A DNA stretch of 38,773 bases from Flavobacteriaceae bacterium (GCA_030828565.1 JAURCF010000008.1:1-38773), one strand, 5' to 3'; numbered from the stretch's first letter, positions 25,186 to 34,943 are shown. Notes: generated by a model not told the origin, from the sequence alone. Numbers and translations are program-made.

Positions 25186-28100
25186 TTATGATTCAGCGTT
25201 TCTTACCTTCACTTGATACATAACGTTGGGTTTTGTTCCAACGCTTTCGAGCAAGTGATACTTCCGATCGCTTTCTTTTAATTTTGATACTTTACTATCT
25301 TTATCGTTGATGTCTCCAAAAGTCATGGCTCCATTGCTACAAGCGCTGGAACATGCCGTTTGGAATTCACCATCTTTAATGGTACGGCCCTCCAATTTGG
25401 CGTCCAAAATAGTCTTTTGTGTTTTTTGAATACACATCGAACATTTTTCCATCACTCCTCGTGAACGAACTACAACATCTGGATTCAATACCATACGTCC
25501 TAAGTCATTATTCATGTGATAATCGAATTCATCATTTTCGTTATAAAGAAACCAGTTGAATCTTCGTACTTTGTAGGGACAGTTGTTAGCACAATAACGC
25601 GTTCCTACACATCGATTGTATGCCATTTGGTTTTGTCCTTGTCGACCGTGAGAAGTTGCTGCAACCGGACAAACGGTTTCGCAGGGTGCGTGGTTACAAT
25701 GTTGACACATCACAGGTTGGAATGTAACTTGAGGGTTTTCGGAAGGATCTTCCATCTCTCCAAAAGTACTCAAGGATGCTCCCAATCCGTCGATACCATC
25801 AATAACTTCAAGATCTTCCTCAAAAGAATCTTCGGCTGAATAATATCGGTCAATACGCAACCAGTGCATATCTCGTGACTTTCTTATTTCCTGTTTTCCC
25901 ACTACCGGAACATTGTTTTCGGCATGACATGCAATAACACATGCCCCACATCCTGTACAAGCATTCAAGTCAATGGATAAGTTAAAGTGATGCCCTATCG
26001 AACGATCAAACTCATCGTACAAATCAACATCTGGAGAGTCTATTGGGGTTTCAATGTGATTAAGGGATACTTTTGGTATAGAATTCCAATATTCAACATC
26101 TTTGGTATTAAAAATCTCTAAGGATGTTTCTTTAACAATATCTCCCCTACCCATTAGAGTATTATGCAATTGGACACATGCAAATTCGTGTGTTCCCTCG
26201 ACAGCCTCAACAGAAACTTCTTGTGCTTGATTGAAGTTCGAGTACAATGCATACGCATTGACTCCTACTTTCATTTCTTCTTTAATTCCAGTCGTTTTCC
26301 CATACCCAAATGCCAATCCAACAGAACCTTTTGCTTGTCCTGGCTGAATCAAAACAGGAACTACAAGACTAGTTCCATTTGCGGAAACTTTGGCAAAACT
26401 TCCGTTCAGCGCTCCGTTGGCGACGTTTTCATTAGTCAACCCTAAAGAAGCTGCATCTGATTTCGAAACGGTTAAATAGTTGTCCCATGAAACACGGGTT
26501 ATCGGATCTGGCAACTCTTGCAACCATGGGTTGTTGGCTTGATGTCCATCACCCAATCCTGTTTTGCTGTACAATACCAATTCGAGTCCTTTACTTTTGG
26601 ATTGTGTGAGTTGAGTAACTGCGGAACTCACAGTTGCATTGAAGGAAGTGGTTGACGCTTTTTTGTTGGTATTTAAAAATCCATCGTGCAATACTTTACT
26701 CCAAGAATTTCCATTCAAAATAGAATTCTTCCAATAACTAGTAATGCTTTGATAGTATGAATTTTGACTTCCTGTCCATTTGAGCAAACTATCTTGAAAC
26801 TGTCTAGTATCAAACAATGGACGAATCGTAGGCTGTGTTAACCCATAATTTCCTGAACTAAATTCAGTATCTCCCCAAGACTCTAGGTAATGTGGTGTAG
26901 TAGCTACCCACTGAGAAGCTTGAGCAGTTTCGTCATTCTTCATACTAAAACTAACCGATAAGGATGCTTTTTGAAGACCTTCTAAAAAGGCTTTGCTTTC
27001 TGAAAGTGTATAGGCTGGATTTACTCCCGCCATTAAAATTCCTTTAACAGCTCCACTGTTCAAATCTTGAATCAGTTGAGATACTTCGGAATCGTTACCT
27101 TGACGGACGAGATTGTGAACTTGTGTATCAACTGCTTCACTTTGTAAATAATCGTTAATAGCTAAGGCTGTTAATTGTGCGTTGACATCGTTTAGACCTG
27201 TAACCAACAATCCTTTTTTACCAGCACGTTTGATTTGGTCAGCTGCTTTTTTAAGTTGAACTTCTGCTGCTTGCGGTAAGTTAGCGACTACCGAAGTTCC
27301 TGTGATATAGCCATACAATTTGGCGAGTGCTAATTTTTGTTGAGAGGGTGTCAAAGGAATACGTTTGTCGGCATTGGCTCCAGACAAGCTCATATTGGCT
27401 TCGAATTGAAAGTGCTTCGACATGGTCGCTTTGCCATTGTCTTTATTAGGAACTCTATTTTGGGTGTAAGCACTGCTAAATCCACCACCTTGCCAATCTC
27501 CTAAAAAGTCAGCGCCAAACGAGACAATGACTTCTGCTTTAGAAAAATCGTACGAAGGAAGCGCGCGCGATCCGTATGCCATTGAAAATGCATCTAGCGC
27601 AGCTGATTCTGAGATAGCATCGTAAGTTATGTGACGTACATTTGGAAATTTTTCTTGAAAGTCAGCTATAATTTTTGCCGTCGTTGGACTTGCAAATGTT
27701 TGTGTAAGTAATACAACGGGGCTGTTAGCTTCTTTTAAGGCTGTCAATTGCTCTAAAACGCTTTCATCAAGTTGACTCCAACTTACATTTTTTCCATTTT
27801 GAACAGGCCCTTGGAAGCGAAGGCTATCATACATAGACAAGACAGATGCCTGAACTCTTGCATTGGCACCTCCACGGACAAGAGCATCCACGTTGTTTTC
27901 TACTTTAATAGGTCGACCTTCTCGGGTTTTAATCAAAACACTTGCAAAGTCAAAACCATCAGCAATGGTAGTTGCATAAAAATTAGCAACTCCAGGAATA
28001 ATTTTTTCGGGTTGAACCACATAAGGAATCGACTTAATTACGGGGCCTTCGCAAGCAGCCAATGAAGCCGCTGCCGTACTAAAACCAACATACTTAAGGA

Positions 28101-28263
28101 AGTCACGACGAGTGGTTTCTGAAGATTCCAAAATCTCTTTTTCTTCTAAAAAATGATTTTCTGGAAGCGGGTCAATAAATTCCTCATTTTGAAGCTTTGT
28201 TATAACCTCGTTGTCGGAAGATAATTCAGCTTCATTTTTCCAATATTTTTTATAGGTTGCCAT
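25186..28263 (-). CDS. actB: alternative complex III iron-sulfur subunit ActB (molybdopterin oxidoreductase-like)
   Basis: The large periplasmic subunit, a fusion of a molybdopterin-oxidoreductase-like domain without recognised cofactor and a four-cluster ferredoxin domain. It has 1025 residues. A Tat-like signal lies unusually far in, with Arg52-Arg53 (TTRRDFLKYVG) and a hydrophobic stretch ending at Cys71, preceded by about 50 acidic residues; this is the known Tat-variant arrangement of ActB. Iron-sulfur motifs are CTGCGACVIAC (about 767), CQHCNHAPCETVCP (about 851), CVGTRYCANNCP (about 884) and CSMC with CSSACS (about 939 onward). It is preceded by actA (24 bp). Confidence 0.96.
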   Translation of the reverse strand: MATYKKYWKNEAELSSDNEVITKLQNEEFIDPLPENHFLEEKEILESSETTRRDFLKYVGFSTAAASLAACEGPVIKSIPYVVQPEKIIPGVANFYATTIADGFDFASVLIKTREGRPIKVENNVDALVRGGANARVQASVLSMYDSLRFQGPVQNGKNVSWSQLDESVLEQLTALKEANSPVVLLTQTFASPTTAKIIADFQEKFPNVRHITYDAISESAALDAFSMAYGSRALPSYDFSKAEVIVSFGADFLGDWQGGGFSSAYTQNRVPNKDNGKATMSKHFQFEANMSLSGANADKRIPLTPSQQKLALAKLYGYITGTSVVANLPQAAEVQLKKAADQIKRAGKKGLLVTGLNDVNAQLTALAINDYLQSEAVDTQVHNLVRQGNDSEVSQLIQDLNSGAVKGILMAGVNPAYTLSESKAFLEGLQKASLSVSFSMKNDETAQASQWVATTPHYLESWGDTEFSSGNYGLTQPTIRPLFDTRQFQDSLLKWTGSQNSYYQSITSYWKNSILNGNSWSKVLHDGFLNTNKKASTTSFNATVSSAVTQLTQSKSKGLELVLYSKTGLGDGHQANNPWLQELPDPITRVSWDNYLTVSKSDAASLGLTNENVANGALNGSFAKVSANGTSLVVPVLIQPGQAKGSVGLAFGYGKTTGIKEEMKVGVNAYALYSNFNQAQEVSVEAVEGTHEFACVQLHNTLMGRGDIVKETSLEIFNTKDVEYWNSIPKVSLNHIETPIDSPDVDLYDEFDRSIGHHFNLSIDLNACTGCGACVIACHAENNVPVVGKQEIRKSRDMHWLRIDRYYSAEDSFEEDLEVIDGIDGLGASLSTFGEMEDPSENPQVTFQPVMCQHCNHAPCETVCPVAATSHGRQGQNQMAYNRCVGTRYCANNCPYKVRRFNWFLYNENDEFDYHMNNDLGRMVLNPDVVVRSRGVMEKCSMCIQKTQKTILDAKLEGRTIKDGEFQTACSSACSNGAMTFGDINDKDSKVSKLKESDRKYHLLESVGTKPNVMYQVKVRNAES

Positions 28264-28287
28264 ACTAAATCGCTATCTACTTATCTA

Positions 28288-29562
28288 TTAATAATGACAC
28301 TTTCCACATTCAAGTCCTCCCATTTGTGCAGCAGTGAGTTTCTCAACGCCATACTTCTTAGAAAGTTCTTCATGGATTTTTGTGTAATATTCGTTGTCTT
28401 TAATTTGAACGTTTGTTTCACGGTGACAGTTGATACACCAACCCATTGTTAGGGGGGAGTGCTGGTACAAAATTTCCATTTCCTCAACAGGCCCGTGACA
28501 TTTTTGACATTCCACTCCTGCTACAGAGACGTGCTGTGCGTGATTGAAATAAACAAAATCGGGTAAATTATGAATACGAATCCATTTGACTGGCTCGGTT
28601 TCGCCTGTATAACGTTGGTTTTCTTCGTCCCAACCTACGGCTTTGTATAGTTTTTTAATCTCAGCCGTGTAAAATTCTTTGGTGTATCCTTTTTCTAGAT
28701 CTTCTTCTCCATTGTATTCCGCAATGTTTTTGTGACAGTTCATACAAACATTTAACGAAGGGATTCCAGAATGTTTTGAAACTCTTGCTGAAGAGTGACA
28801 GTATTTGCACTCAATTTGATTGTCCCCAGCGTGAATTTTATGAGAATAATGAATGGGCTGAATTGGCATATACCCTTGATCAACACCAACTTGCATAAGC
28901 CATCCGTATGCGAAATAGGCACTAGAAAGCAACAAGAAAATTACAGTCAAAAACACCAAGAATTGGTTCTGAACATAGGCCTTCCACAATGGAAGCGGTT
29001 TTTCTTTTTGAATTTTTGCCTCTTCAAGTCCATTGGCGACAGCAAATTTTCTTAGCGTATTATTTACCAAGAATAGCATTACAATCAATACCGCCAAAAC
29101 CAAGGCAAGCATCGCTAAAATTATATCACTTGTAAAACCACCCTCGCTGGAGCTGGAAGTTGCTGCAGCTTGAGCTGGCATCTCTGGAGCTGGAGGAGTA
29201 TAATCGGTATAAGCTAATATGTTATCGATATCCTCATTTGAAAGTTGAGGAAATGCGGTCATCGCCGTTTTGTTGTACTCTTCCCAAATGGCAACAGCTT
29301 GAGGGTCACCCGATTTGATCATAGCCGAGCTGTTTTTGATCCAGCTATACAACCACTCCTTTTCGTATTTGGCAGTTACTCCAGCCAAAGCAGGACCGAC
29401 GGCTTTCTTTTTCAGTTTATGACAAGCTGCACATTGTGAATTGAATAAAGATTTCCCCTTATCAACATCTTGAGCAAGCAATGAGCCTGAAAAGAAAAAA
29501 CAGATAAATAGCAGTAAATATAAAGGAATGGAGGCGAAATTTCGTTTGAGCACCTTTCTCAT
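28288..29562 (-). CDS. actA: alternative complex III multiheme cytochrome ActA
   Basis: The multiheme cytochrome c subunit of alternative complex III. The 424-residue protein carries six CXXCH heme motifs: CAACH (44-48) in an N-terminal class I cytochrome c domain after a signal peptide ending near LLAQ (residue 31), then CKYCH (252-256), CMNCH (273-277), CQKCH (352-356), CINCH (376-380) and CGKCH (419-423) in the pentaheme C-terminal part. Two membrane helices (about 147-167 and 200-220) separate the two parts. It is the first gene of the act-cox operon; a TATTTTTG box at 29637-29644 lies 74 bp before its ATG. Confidence 0.95.
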   Translation of the reverse strand: MRKVLKRNFASIPLYLLLFICFFFSGSLLAQDVDKGKSLFNSQCAACHKLKKKAVGPALAGVTAKYEKEWLYSWIKNSSAMIKSGDPQAVAIWEEYNKTAMTAFPQLSNEDIDNILAYTDYTPPAPEMPAQAAATSSSSEGGFTSDIILAMLALVLAVLIVMLFLVNNTLRKFAVANGLEEAKIQKEKPLPLWKAYVQNQFLVFLTVIFLLLSSAYFAYGWLMQVGVDQGYMPIQPIHYSHKIHAGDNQIECKYCHSSARVSKHSGIPSLNVCMNCHKNIAEYNGEEDLEKGYTKEFYTAEIKKLYKAVGWDEENQRYTGETEPVKWIRIHNLPDFVYFNHAQHVSVAGVECQKCHGPVEEMEILYQHSPLTMGWCINCHRETNVQIKDNEYYTKIHEELSKKYGVEKLTAAQMGGLECGKCHY

Positions 29563-29636
29563 AGTGGCTTTTAATGTTTTCTTTTTAATAGCTTTTTTAG
29601 ACTGATTTAGTACTATAAACCCCTAAAAATAGACAG

Positions 29637-29644
29637 CAAAAATA
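29637..29644 (-). promoter_or_regulatory. candidate -7 box of act-cox operon
   Basis: TATTTTTG on the minus strand, 74 bp before the actA ATG, inside a 222 bp intergenic region with the divergent SPOR gene. No TTG at the usual spacing. Confidence 0.35.
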
Positions 29645-29760
29645 CAACACAACAACCACTTAATGAACCCTATTTTAAGGGAAAATATAATTTATAATTA
29701 TTCTAAATTACAAATTATCTGTAAGGCGAATGGATTCATGTTAAGACAGTGTTTTTTATG

Positions 29761-29768
29761 TATATTTG
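29761..29768 (+). promoter_or_regulatory. candidate -7 box of SPOR gene
   Basis: TATATTTG, exact fit to TAnnTTTG, 16 bp before the ATG at 29785. No clear -33 TTG. Confidence 0.4.
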
Positions 29769-29784
29769 TGGGATAAATTCGATT

Positions 29785-30156
29785 ATGAAAAAAGTGTTTT
29801 ATCTTATCGTGTTGAGTAATATGCTCTTTTTTACAAACACTTGGTCTCAGGAAGCAACCTTGGATATTCGTATTGAGTCTAAGTTGCAAAAAATTATTGA
29901 TATTAAAAAAAAGGTTAACCAAAATACCTTTACTTCAGGGCAGTTTACCATTCAACTTTTTTATGGTAACATTCTTCAGGCCAATAATGTTGTCAGTGAA
30001 TTTAATGCTGCTTTTCCTGGCCAACGGGCAGAATTGTTTTTTGAAACTCCCAACTATAAGGTAAGGGTTGGAAAATATACTTCCCGTTTGGAGGCAACAA
30101 AAAACTTACAATTAATCAAGCAAAAATTTCCAGCAGCTTTTCTTCTGGTGCCTTAA
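29785..30156 (+). CDS. exported SPOR-domain protein
   Basis: A small secreted or periplasmic protein of 123 residues with an N-terminal signal peptide (MKKVFYLIVLSNMLFF, cleavage near WSQ, about residue 21) and a C-terminal SPOR-like domain (about 50-123: FTIQLFYGN, AELFFETPNYKVRVGKY, SRLEATKNLQLI). SPOR domains bind denuded peptidoglycan glycans, often at division sites; a role here is inference. The ATG at 29785 is chosen because it opens directly into the signal peptide and follows a TATATTTG box; the in-frame ATG at 29749 is upstream of that box. The stop is 4 bp from the convergent infB stop. Confidence 0.87.
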   Translation: MKKVFYLIVLSNMLFFTNTWSQEATLDIRIESKLQKIIDIKKKVNQNTFTSGQFTIQLFYGNILQANNVVSEFNAAFPGQRAELFFETPNYKVRVGKYTSRLEATKNLQLIKQKFPAAFLLVP

Positions 30157-30160
30157 AAGC

Positions 30161-32836
30161 TTATTTTAATTTCTTTTTAACGGCAATTTCTTGATAACAT
30201 TCAATGATATCTCCTTCTTTGATATCGTTGTAGTTTTTGATTTGCATTCCACAATCGTAGCCTTTGGAAACTTCTTTGGCGTCGTCTTTGAAGCGCTTTA
30301 GTGATGCCAACACTCCTGTAAACACGACAACTCCATCTCGAATAAGACGAATCCCTGCGTTTTTAATAATTTTTCCATCCGTTACCATACATCCAGCAAT
30401 GGTGCCGACTTTAGAGATTTTATAAGTCTCTCTAATTTCTGCATTACCCGTTATCTCTTCTTTCATCTCAGGAGACAACATTCCCTCCATTGCATCCTTT
30501 ACGTCGTTGATAGCATCGTAAATAATGGAATAATTTCGGATGTCGATTTCTTCTTTGTCCGCAAGTTGACGAGCATTTCCGGTAGGACGAACATTAAACC
30601 CTATAATAATTGCGTCAGATGCTGAAGCTAATAACACATCCGATTCTGTAATAGCTCCTACTCCTTTATGAATAATGTTTACTTGTATTTCCTCTGTTGA
30701 TAATTTTTGGAAGGAATCGGTTAGTGCTTCAACAGAACCGTCAACATCTCCTTTAAGAATAATATTGAGTTCTTGGAAATCTCCTAAAGCAATTCGTCTT
30801 CCGATTTCATCCAAAGTAATGTGGCGCTGTGTCCGAACAGATTGTTCGCGTTGAAGCTGAGTTCGTTTGGCAGCAATTTGCTTGGCCTCTTTTTCATCTT
30901 CAAATACACTGAATTTATCTCCTGCTTGAGGAGCTCCATCGAGGCCTAAAACAGCGACAGGAACAGAAGGTCCGGCTTCGTTTATTATTGTGCCCCGCTC
31001 ATTAAACATGGCTTTTATTTTTCCACTGTGTTGCCCTGCTAGAAGATAATCTCCAATTCGAAGGGTACCCGCTTCTACCAAAATAGTGGAAACATAGCCT
31101 CGTCCTTTATCAAGAAGTGCCTCAACAACAGTTCCTTGTGCCAATCGATTTGGATTGGCTTTTAGCTCAAGGATTTCGGCTTCTAACAATACTTTTTCCA
31201 GAAGCTCTAAAACTCCCGTTCCTGTTTTAGCAGAAATATCTTGAGACTGAATTTTACCTCCCCAATCTTCTACTAATAGATTCATTGAGGCTAATTTTTC
31301 TTTTATTTTTTCTGGATTTGCATTGGGCAAATCTACTTTGTTTATGGCAAATATAATAGGAACTCCAGCCGCTTGAGCGTGACTGATGGCTTCTTTAGTT
31401 TGAGGCATTACGTCATCATCAGCCGCGATAACAATAATTACTAAATCCGTTACTTGCGTTCCACGAGCACGCATCGCCGTAAAGGCTTCGTGACCTGGAG
31501 TATCTAGGAACGTTATGTGTTGGCCACTTGGAAGCTCTACTCGGTATGCATCAATATGTTGTGTGATTCCACCCGACTCTCCAGCGATAACATTTTCTTC
31601 TCTGATAAAATCAAGTAGGGATGTTTTTCCATGATCTACGTGTCCCATGACGGTTACAATAGGTGCTCGTGGGATTAAATCTTCTGGATTGTCTTCAATG
31701 GTTTCAATGGCATCTTCTATGTCAGTAGTGACAAACTCTACTTCATAACCAAACTCGTCTGCAACAATACTTAGGGTTTCGGCATCCAATCGTTGATTCA
31801 TGGTTACCATAATTCCTAACGACATACAGGCAGAAATTATTTCTGTACTTCCTACTTCCATTAGGGTAGCAACTTCTCCAACGGTTACAAACTCTGTAAC
31901 TCTTAGGATTTTACTTTCCGCTTCTTGTTGCGCAATTTCATCATCGGTTTTTTGACGATGTGAATCTCTTTTTTCTCGACGGTATTTGGCTCCTTTGGAT
32001 TTGTTTGATTTTCCTTGTAGCTTCTCGAGAGTTTCTCGAATTTGTTTTTGAACCTCTTCTTCCGTAGGTTCTACCTTAGCAACTGCGGGTCTTGAATTGG
32101 ATTTTGGATTTGAACGCCTTTTATCATTCGGCTTTCCTGCTCCAGCTCCAGATTTTGGATCTTTGGTTATTCGTTTGCGACGTTTTTTACGATCGTTTTC
32201 TTCTTTTTGAGCAGCGGTGGGTGGCTTTTTTTCAAATTGCTTTAAGTCAATGGTTTGACCTGTAGCTTTGAGCCCTGATAATTTTTTATAGTTCGTCTGA
32301 ATTGTTGAACTCGTTTCTGAAGTAGCGGCCTCAGTAGGAGTATCCTCAGTTTTTTGGGGAGATTCCGGACTTTTTAATTTTTTTTCTACTTGAGCAACAG
32401 GCTCTGTTTCGACTGAAGGAGAAGCTATTTCCTCTTTTGCTTTAACAGGCTCTTCTTTTGCTTTGGGTTTGGGGGCTGCTTTTTTGGTTTCAGACAAATC
32501 AATTTTCCCAACCATTTTGGGCTTCGTAATGGATGACCGAGCTTTAATAATACGCTCTTGTTCAATTCGTTTCTCTTCTAGCTCTTTTTCTAATTGAAGG
32601 CGAAGATTTTCTTTTTCCTTTCGCTTTTCTTCGCTCACTTCTTGGGAAGCCTCACGCTTGGATCGATCTGTTTGAAATTCGTCTAACAAAAATTCATATT
32701 CCTGCTTCGTAATTTTTGAAGTAGGCCGAGACTCTACTTCATGACCTTTCGAGGCAAGATGCTCAATGGCCCGGTCTAAAGAAATGTTTAGCTCGCGCAA
32801 CGCTTTGTTGAGTCTTATGGTTTTTGTTTCTGACAT
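30161..32836 (-). CDS. infB: translation initiation factor IF-2
   Basis: The GTPase that delivers initiator tRNA to the ribosome. It has 891 residues with an N-terminal IF2_N-like segment ([21 protein letters not shown]), a long charged low-complexity linker (about 60-300), then the G domain with GHVDHGKTS (about 397), DTPGHEAF and NKVD, and the C-terminal beta-barrel and initiator-tRNA-binding domains to the end. It follows nusA by 50 bp in the rimP-nusA-infB operon; a TATTTTTG box in that gap (32858-32865) may be an internal promoter. Confidence 0.97.
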   Translation of the reverse strand: MSETKTIRLNKALRELNISLDRAIEHLASKGHEVESRPTSKITKQEYEFLLDEFQTDRSKREASQEVSEEKRKEKENLRLQLEKELEEKRIEQERIIKARSSITKPKMVGKIDLSETKKAAPKPKAKEEPVKAKEEIASPSVETEPVAQVEKKLKSPESPQKTEDTPTEAATSETSSTIQTNYKKLSGLKATGQTIDLKQFEKKPPTAAQKEENDRKKRRKRITKDPKSGAGAGKPNDKRRSNPKSNSRPAVAKVEPTEEEVQKQIRETLEKLQGKSNKSKGAKYRREKRDSHRQKTDDEIAQQEAESKILRVTEFVTVGEVATLMEVGSTEIISACMSLGIMVTMNQRLDAETLSIVADEFGYEVEFVTTDIEDAIETIEDNPEDLIPRAPIVTVMGHVDHGKTSLLDFIREENVIAGESGGITQHIDAYRVELPSGQHITFLDTPGHEAFTAMRARGTQVTDLVIIVIAADDDVMPQTKEAISHAQAAGVPIIFAINKVDLPNANPEKIKEKLASMNLLVEDWGGKIQSQDISAKTGTGVLELLEKVLLEAEILELKANPNRLAQGTVVEALLDKGRGYVSTILVEAGTLRIGDYLLAGQHSGKIKAMFNERGTIINEAGPSVPVAVLGLDGAPQAGDKFSVFEDEKEAKQIAAKRTQLQREQSVRTQRHITLDEIGRRIALGDFQELNIILKGDVDGSVEALTDSFQKLSTEEIQVNIIHKGVGAITESDVLLASASDAIIIGFNVRPTGNARQLADKEEIDIRNYSIIYDAINDVKDAMEGMLSPEMKEEITGNAEIRETYKISKVGTIAGCMVTDGKIIKNAGIRLIRDGVVVFTGVLASLKRFKDDAKEVSKGYDCGMQIKNYNDIKEGDIIECYQEIAVKKKLK

Positions 32837-32886
32837 ATACTATTAATTCTTTCTCTTCAAAAATATAAATTTGTTCGTAAAACGAC

Positions 32887-34119
32887 TTAGCTTGAAAATT
32901 CTGCGTTCAATACTTTACATACTTCCGCAATCGTTTCTTCTTCCAAATCGGTTCGCTTGATAAGATCTTGAATATCTTGTTCCAAAACACTTTTGGCGGT
33001 ATCCAATCCTGCTTTTTTAAATTCTGCAATCACCCAATCTTCGATTTCATCTGAAAACTCTGTAAGCTCTACATCTTCTTCAGCACCTTCGCGATATACA
33101 TCAATTTCATATCCTGTCAGCTGTCCTGCCAAACGGATATTAAATCCACCGCGACCAATGGCTTTTGAAACCTCTTCGGGATCCATAAAAACCTCTACTT
33201 GTTTGGTCTCTTCGTTAATGTTCAAAGACGTTATTTTTGCAGGACTCAAAGCACGCGTAATAAGCAACTGCATGTTATTGGTGTAATTGATTACATCGAT
33301 ATTTTCGTTTCCTAATTCACGGACAATTCCATGAATTCGAGATCCTTTCATACCCACACAAGCTCCAACGGGATCAATACGATCATCATAAGAATCTACA
33401 GCTACTTTGGCTTTTTCGCCAGGAATACGCACTACTTTTTTGATAGAAATAAGACCATCAAAAACTTCTGGAATTTCTTGTTCAAACAATTTTTCCAAAA
33501 ATACAGGAGAACTTCTTGACATTACAATACTAGGCTTGTTCCCTTTAAGTTCTACACTTTCAATGATCCCTCGAACATTGTCTCCTTTTCTGAAAAAATC
33601 CGATGGTATTTGACGATCCTTGGGAAGAATAATTTCATTGCCTTCATCGTCTAATAATATCACTACTCGGTGACGAATATGATGTACTTCGGCCGTGTAA
33701 ATTTCACCTACTAAGTCAATGAATTGCTTGTAAATAATAGTATTGTCGTGTTCGTGAATTTTTGCAATTAAGTTTTGACGCAAAGCAAGAATGGATCTTC
33801 TTCCAAGATCAATCAGTTTTACCTCTTCAGAAACATCTTCTCCTACCTCAAAGTCAGGTTCGATTTTACGAGCATGAGACAATTCAATTTCCTGGTTTTC
33901 ATCCTCAACTGCTCCGTCTTCAACTACCGTTCGGTTTCTCCAAATCTCCAAATCGCCCTTATCAGGGTTGATAATGATGTCGAAGTTTTCATCGTCCCCG
34001 TACTTCTTTTTGAGAGTATTTCGAAACACCTCTTCAAGAATAGACATCAGCGTAACACGATCGATAAATTTATCGTCTTTAAACTCTGAGAATGATTCAA
34101 TTAACGCAATGTTTTCCAT
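32887..34119 (-). CDS. nusA: transcription termination/antitermination factor NusA
   Basis: Binds RNA polymerase and nascent RNA to modulate pausing, termination and antitermination. It has 410 residues: N-terminal polymerase-binding domain (about 1-130), S1 domain (about 135-200), and two KH domains (ACVGMKGSRIHGIVRELG and AIGRGGFNIRLAG). The C-terminal acidic repeats of the E. coli protein are absent, as is normal in Bacteroidota. It starts 8 bp after the rimP stop. Confidence 0.97.
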   Translation of the reverse strand: MENIALIESFSEFKDDKFIDRVTLMSILEEVFRNTLKKKYGDDENFDIIINPDKGDLEIWRNRTVVEDGAVEDENQEIELSHARKIEPDFEVGEDVSEEVKLIDLGRRSILALRQNLIAKIHEHDNTIIYKQFIDLVGEIYTAEVHHIRHRVVILLDDEGNEIILPKDRQIPSDFFRKGDNVRGIIESVELKGNKPSIVMSRSSPVFLEKLFEQEIPEVFDGLISIKKVVRIPGEKAKVAVDSYDDRIDPVGACVGMKGSRIHGIVRELGNENIDVINYTNNMQLLITRALSPAKITSLNINEETKQVEVFMDPEEVSKAIGRGGFNIRLAGQLTGYEIDVYREGAEEDVELTEFSDEIEDWVIAEFKKAGLDTAKSVLEQDIQDLIKRTDLEEETIAEVCKVLNAEFSS

Positions 34120-34127
34120 AATTCGGA

Positions 34128-34598
34128 TTAATTAAATTGGATAATAATTTTAGCTTTATTTATTTCATTATAGAGCAGGGATTTTTCTTTTTCCACTGTT
34201 CGTTTTCCTTTTCCTATCGGTTTGGGCTCTCGCGCTTTCCACTGAAGAACCACATTCGTTTCGCTTGCCTCTCGAATGGTTCCTTCGAACGCTTCTCCGA
34301 CATGCGTGTCAATTTTTATTTTTCGACCTATATTTTTAACATACTGCCGAGGCTTTAACAAAGGAGCCGTTGCATCTACCGAGGTCACTTCCAACGAAAA
34401 ATCGTGTTCTTCACGATCGATATTGTGCTCAATGTGTCGGCTTATGTTGATACAATCTTGAAGAACAACTCCTCGATCGCCATCAACAACAACGCGAATG
34501 GCTCCACTTGAATCTATTGAAAAATCAATTAAAAATAAGGAAGGATGATTATTCATCACTTCCTCTAACAAATCTCGAACCGTATTTTCAAAGTTCAT
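34128..34598 (-). CDS. rimP: ribosome maturation factor RimP
   Basis: Assists maturation of the 30S subunit. It has 156 residues with the RimP two-domain pattern: an N-terminal alpha/beta domain including RVVVDGDRGVVLQDCINISRHIE and DFSLEVTSVDATAPL, and a C-terminal SH3-like barrel (KIDTHVGEAFEGTI). It is first in rimP-nusA-infB. The upstream region holds a strong promoter match and a perfect hairpin in the leader. Confidence 0.95.
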   Translation of the reverse strand: MNFENTVRDLLEEVMNNHPSLFLIDFSIDSSGAIRVVVDGDRGVVLQDCINISRHIEHNIDREEHDFSLEVTSVDATAPLLKPRQYVKNIGRKIKIDTHVGEAFEGTIREASETNVVLQWKAREPKPIGKGKRTVEKEKSLLYNEINKAKIIIQFN

Positions 34599-34612
34599 AC
34601 TATGGTATAAAG

Positions 34613-34633
34613 AAGGGGACTTTTGGTCCCCTT
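34613..34633 (-). promoter_or_regulatory. perfect hairpin in rimP leader
   Basis: AAGGGGAC and GTCCCCTT form an 8 bp perfect stem with a 5-base loop, between the promoter and the rimP ATG (14 bp upstream of it). No T tract follows, so it is not a standard terminator. It may control translation or RNA stability of rimP-nusA-infB. Confidence 0.6.
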
Positions 34634-34654
34634 ATCGTTTTCCGTTCTGCGGTG

Positions 34655-34684
34655 CAAATATAACGTTTTTTGTTTTATTACAAA
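34655..34684 (-). promoter_or_regulatory. promoter of rimP-nusA-infB
   Basis: TTTG (34681-34684), 18 bp spacer, TATATTTG (34655-34662), an excellent match to the Bacteroidota -33/-7 consensus. Transcription would start near 34650, giving a leader of about 50 nt that includes the hairpin. Confidence 0.7.
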
Positions 34685-34720
34685 AATTTAATCTGCTAAC
34701 ACCCATTTCATTAGGATTTA

Positions 34721-34750
34721 AAAAGCCCCCAGCAAAATACTGAGGGCTTT
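34721..34750 (-). terminator. terminator of tRNA-Gln
   Basis: On the minus strand, GCCCTCAG pairs with CTGGGGGC (one G-T pair), loop TATTTTG, followed by TTTTT. It begins just after the tRNA 3' end. Confidence 0.8.
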
Positions 34751-34751
34751 G

Positions 34752-34824
34752 TTGGCCTACTAGGGCTCGAACCTAGACTCTTCTGGACCAAAACCAGACG
34801 TGTTGCCAGTTACACCATAGGCCA
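34752..34824 (-). tRNA. tRNA-Gln (anticodon TTG)
   Basis: A 73-base cloverleaf: acceptor stem TGGCCTA/TAGGCCA (7 bp), D arm, anticodon stem TCTGG/CCAGA with loop TTTTGGT (anticodon TTG, reading CAA/CAG), variable loop AGAGT, and T arm CTAGG-TTCGAGC-CCTAG, discriminator A. CCA is not encoded. The first base U pairing with A72 is characteristic of glutamine tRNAs. Confidence 0.95.
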
Positions 34825-34835
34825 TAAACGAGCGG

Positions 34836-34866
34836 CAAATTTAAAACAAAGTTTTTGTTCAGCAAA
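34836..34866 (-). promoter_or_regulatory. promoter of tRNA-Gln
   Basis: TTTG (34863-34866), 19 bp spacer, TAAATTTG (34836-34843), a full consensus match, 11 bp before the tRNA 5' end. Confidence 0.65.
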
Positions 34867-34943
34867 TAAATTGAGATGAAAATACGTTTATTAAAAATAG
34901 TTCGTAAGATTGTGTAAATTCGTACTCTTAAAAATCATTCCTC

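Noticed and set aside
25186-28263. ActB as a true molybdenum enzyme
   Set aside because: The operon, Tat-variant signal and ferredoxin domain fit ActB, which in this family has no molybdenum cofactor.
29749-29784. Upstream ATG of the SPOR gene
   Set aside because: It precedes the TATATTTG box and would place 12 non-signal residues before the signal peptide.
30135-30169. AGCTTTT/AAAAGCT hairpin at the convergent ends of the SPOR gene and infB
   Set aside because: Only 7 bp, AT-rich, large loop; could aid termination but is too weak to call.
34915-34922. TAAATTCG as -7 box of the DUF2723 gene
   Set aside because: It departs from TAnnTTTG in a fixed position and has no -33 element.
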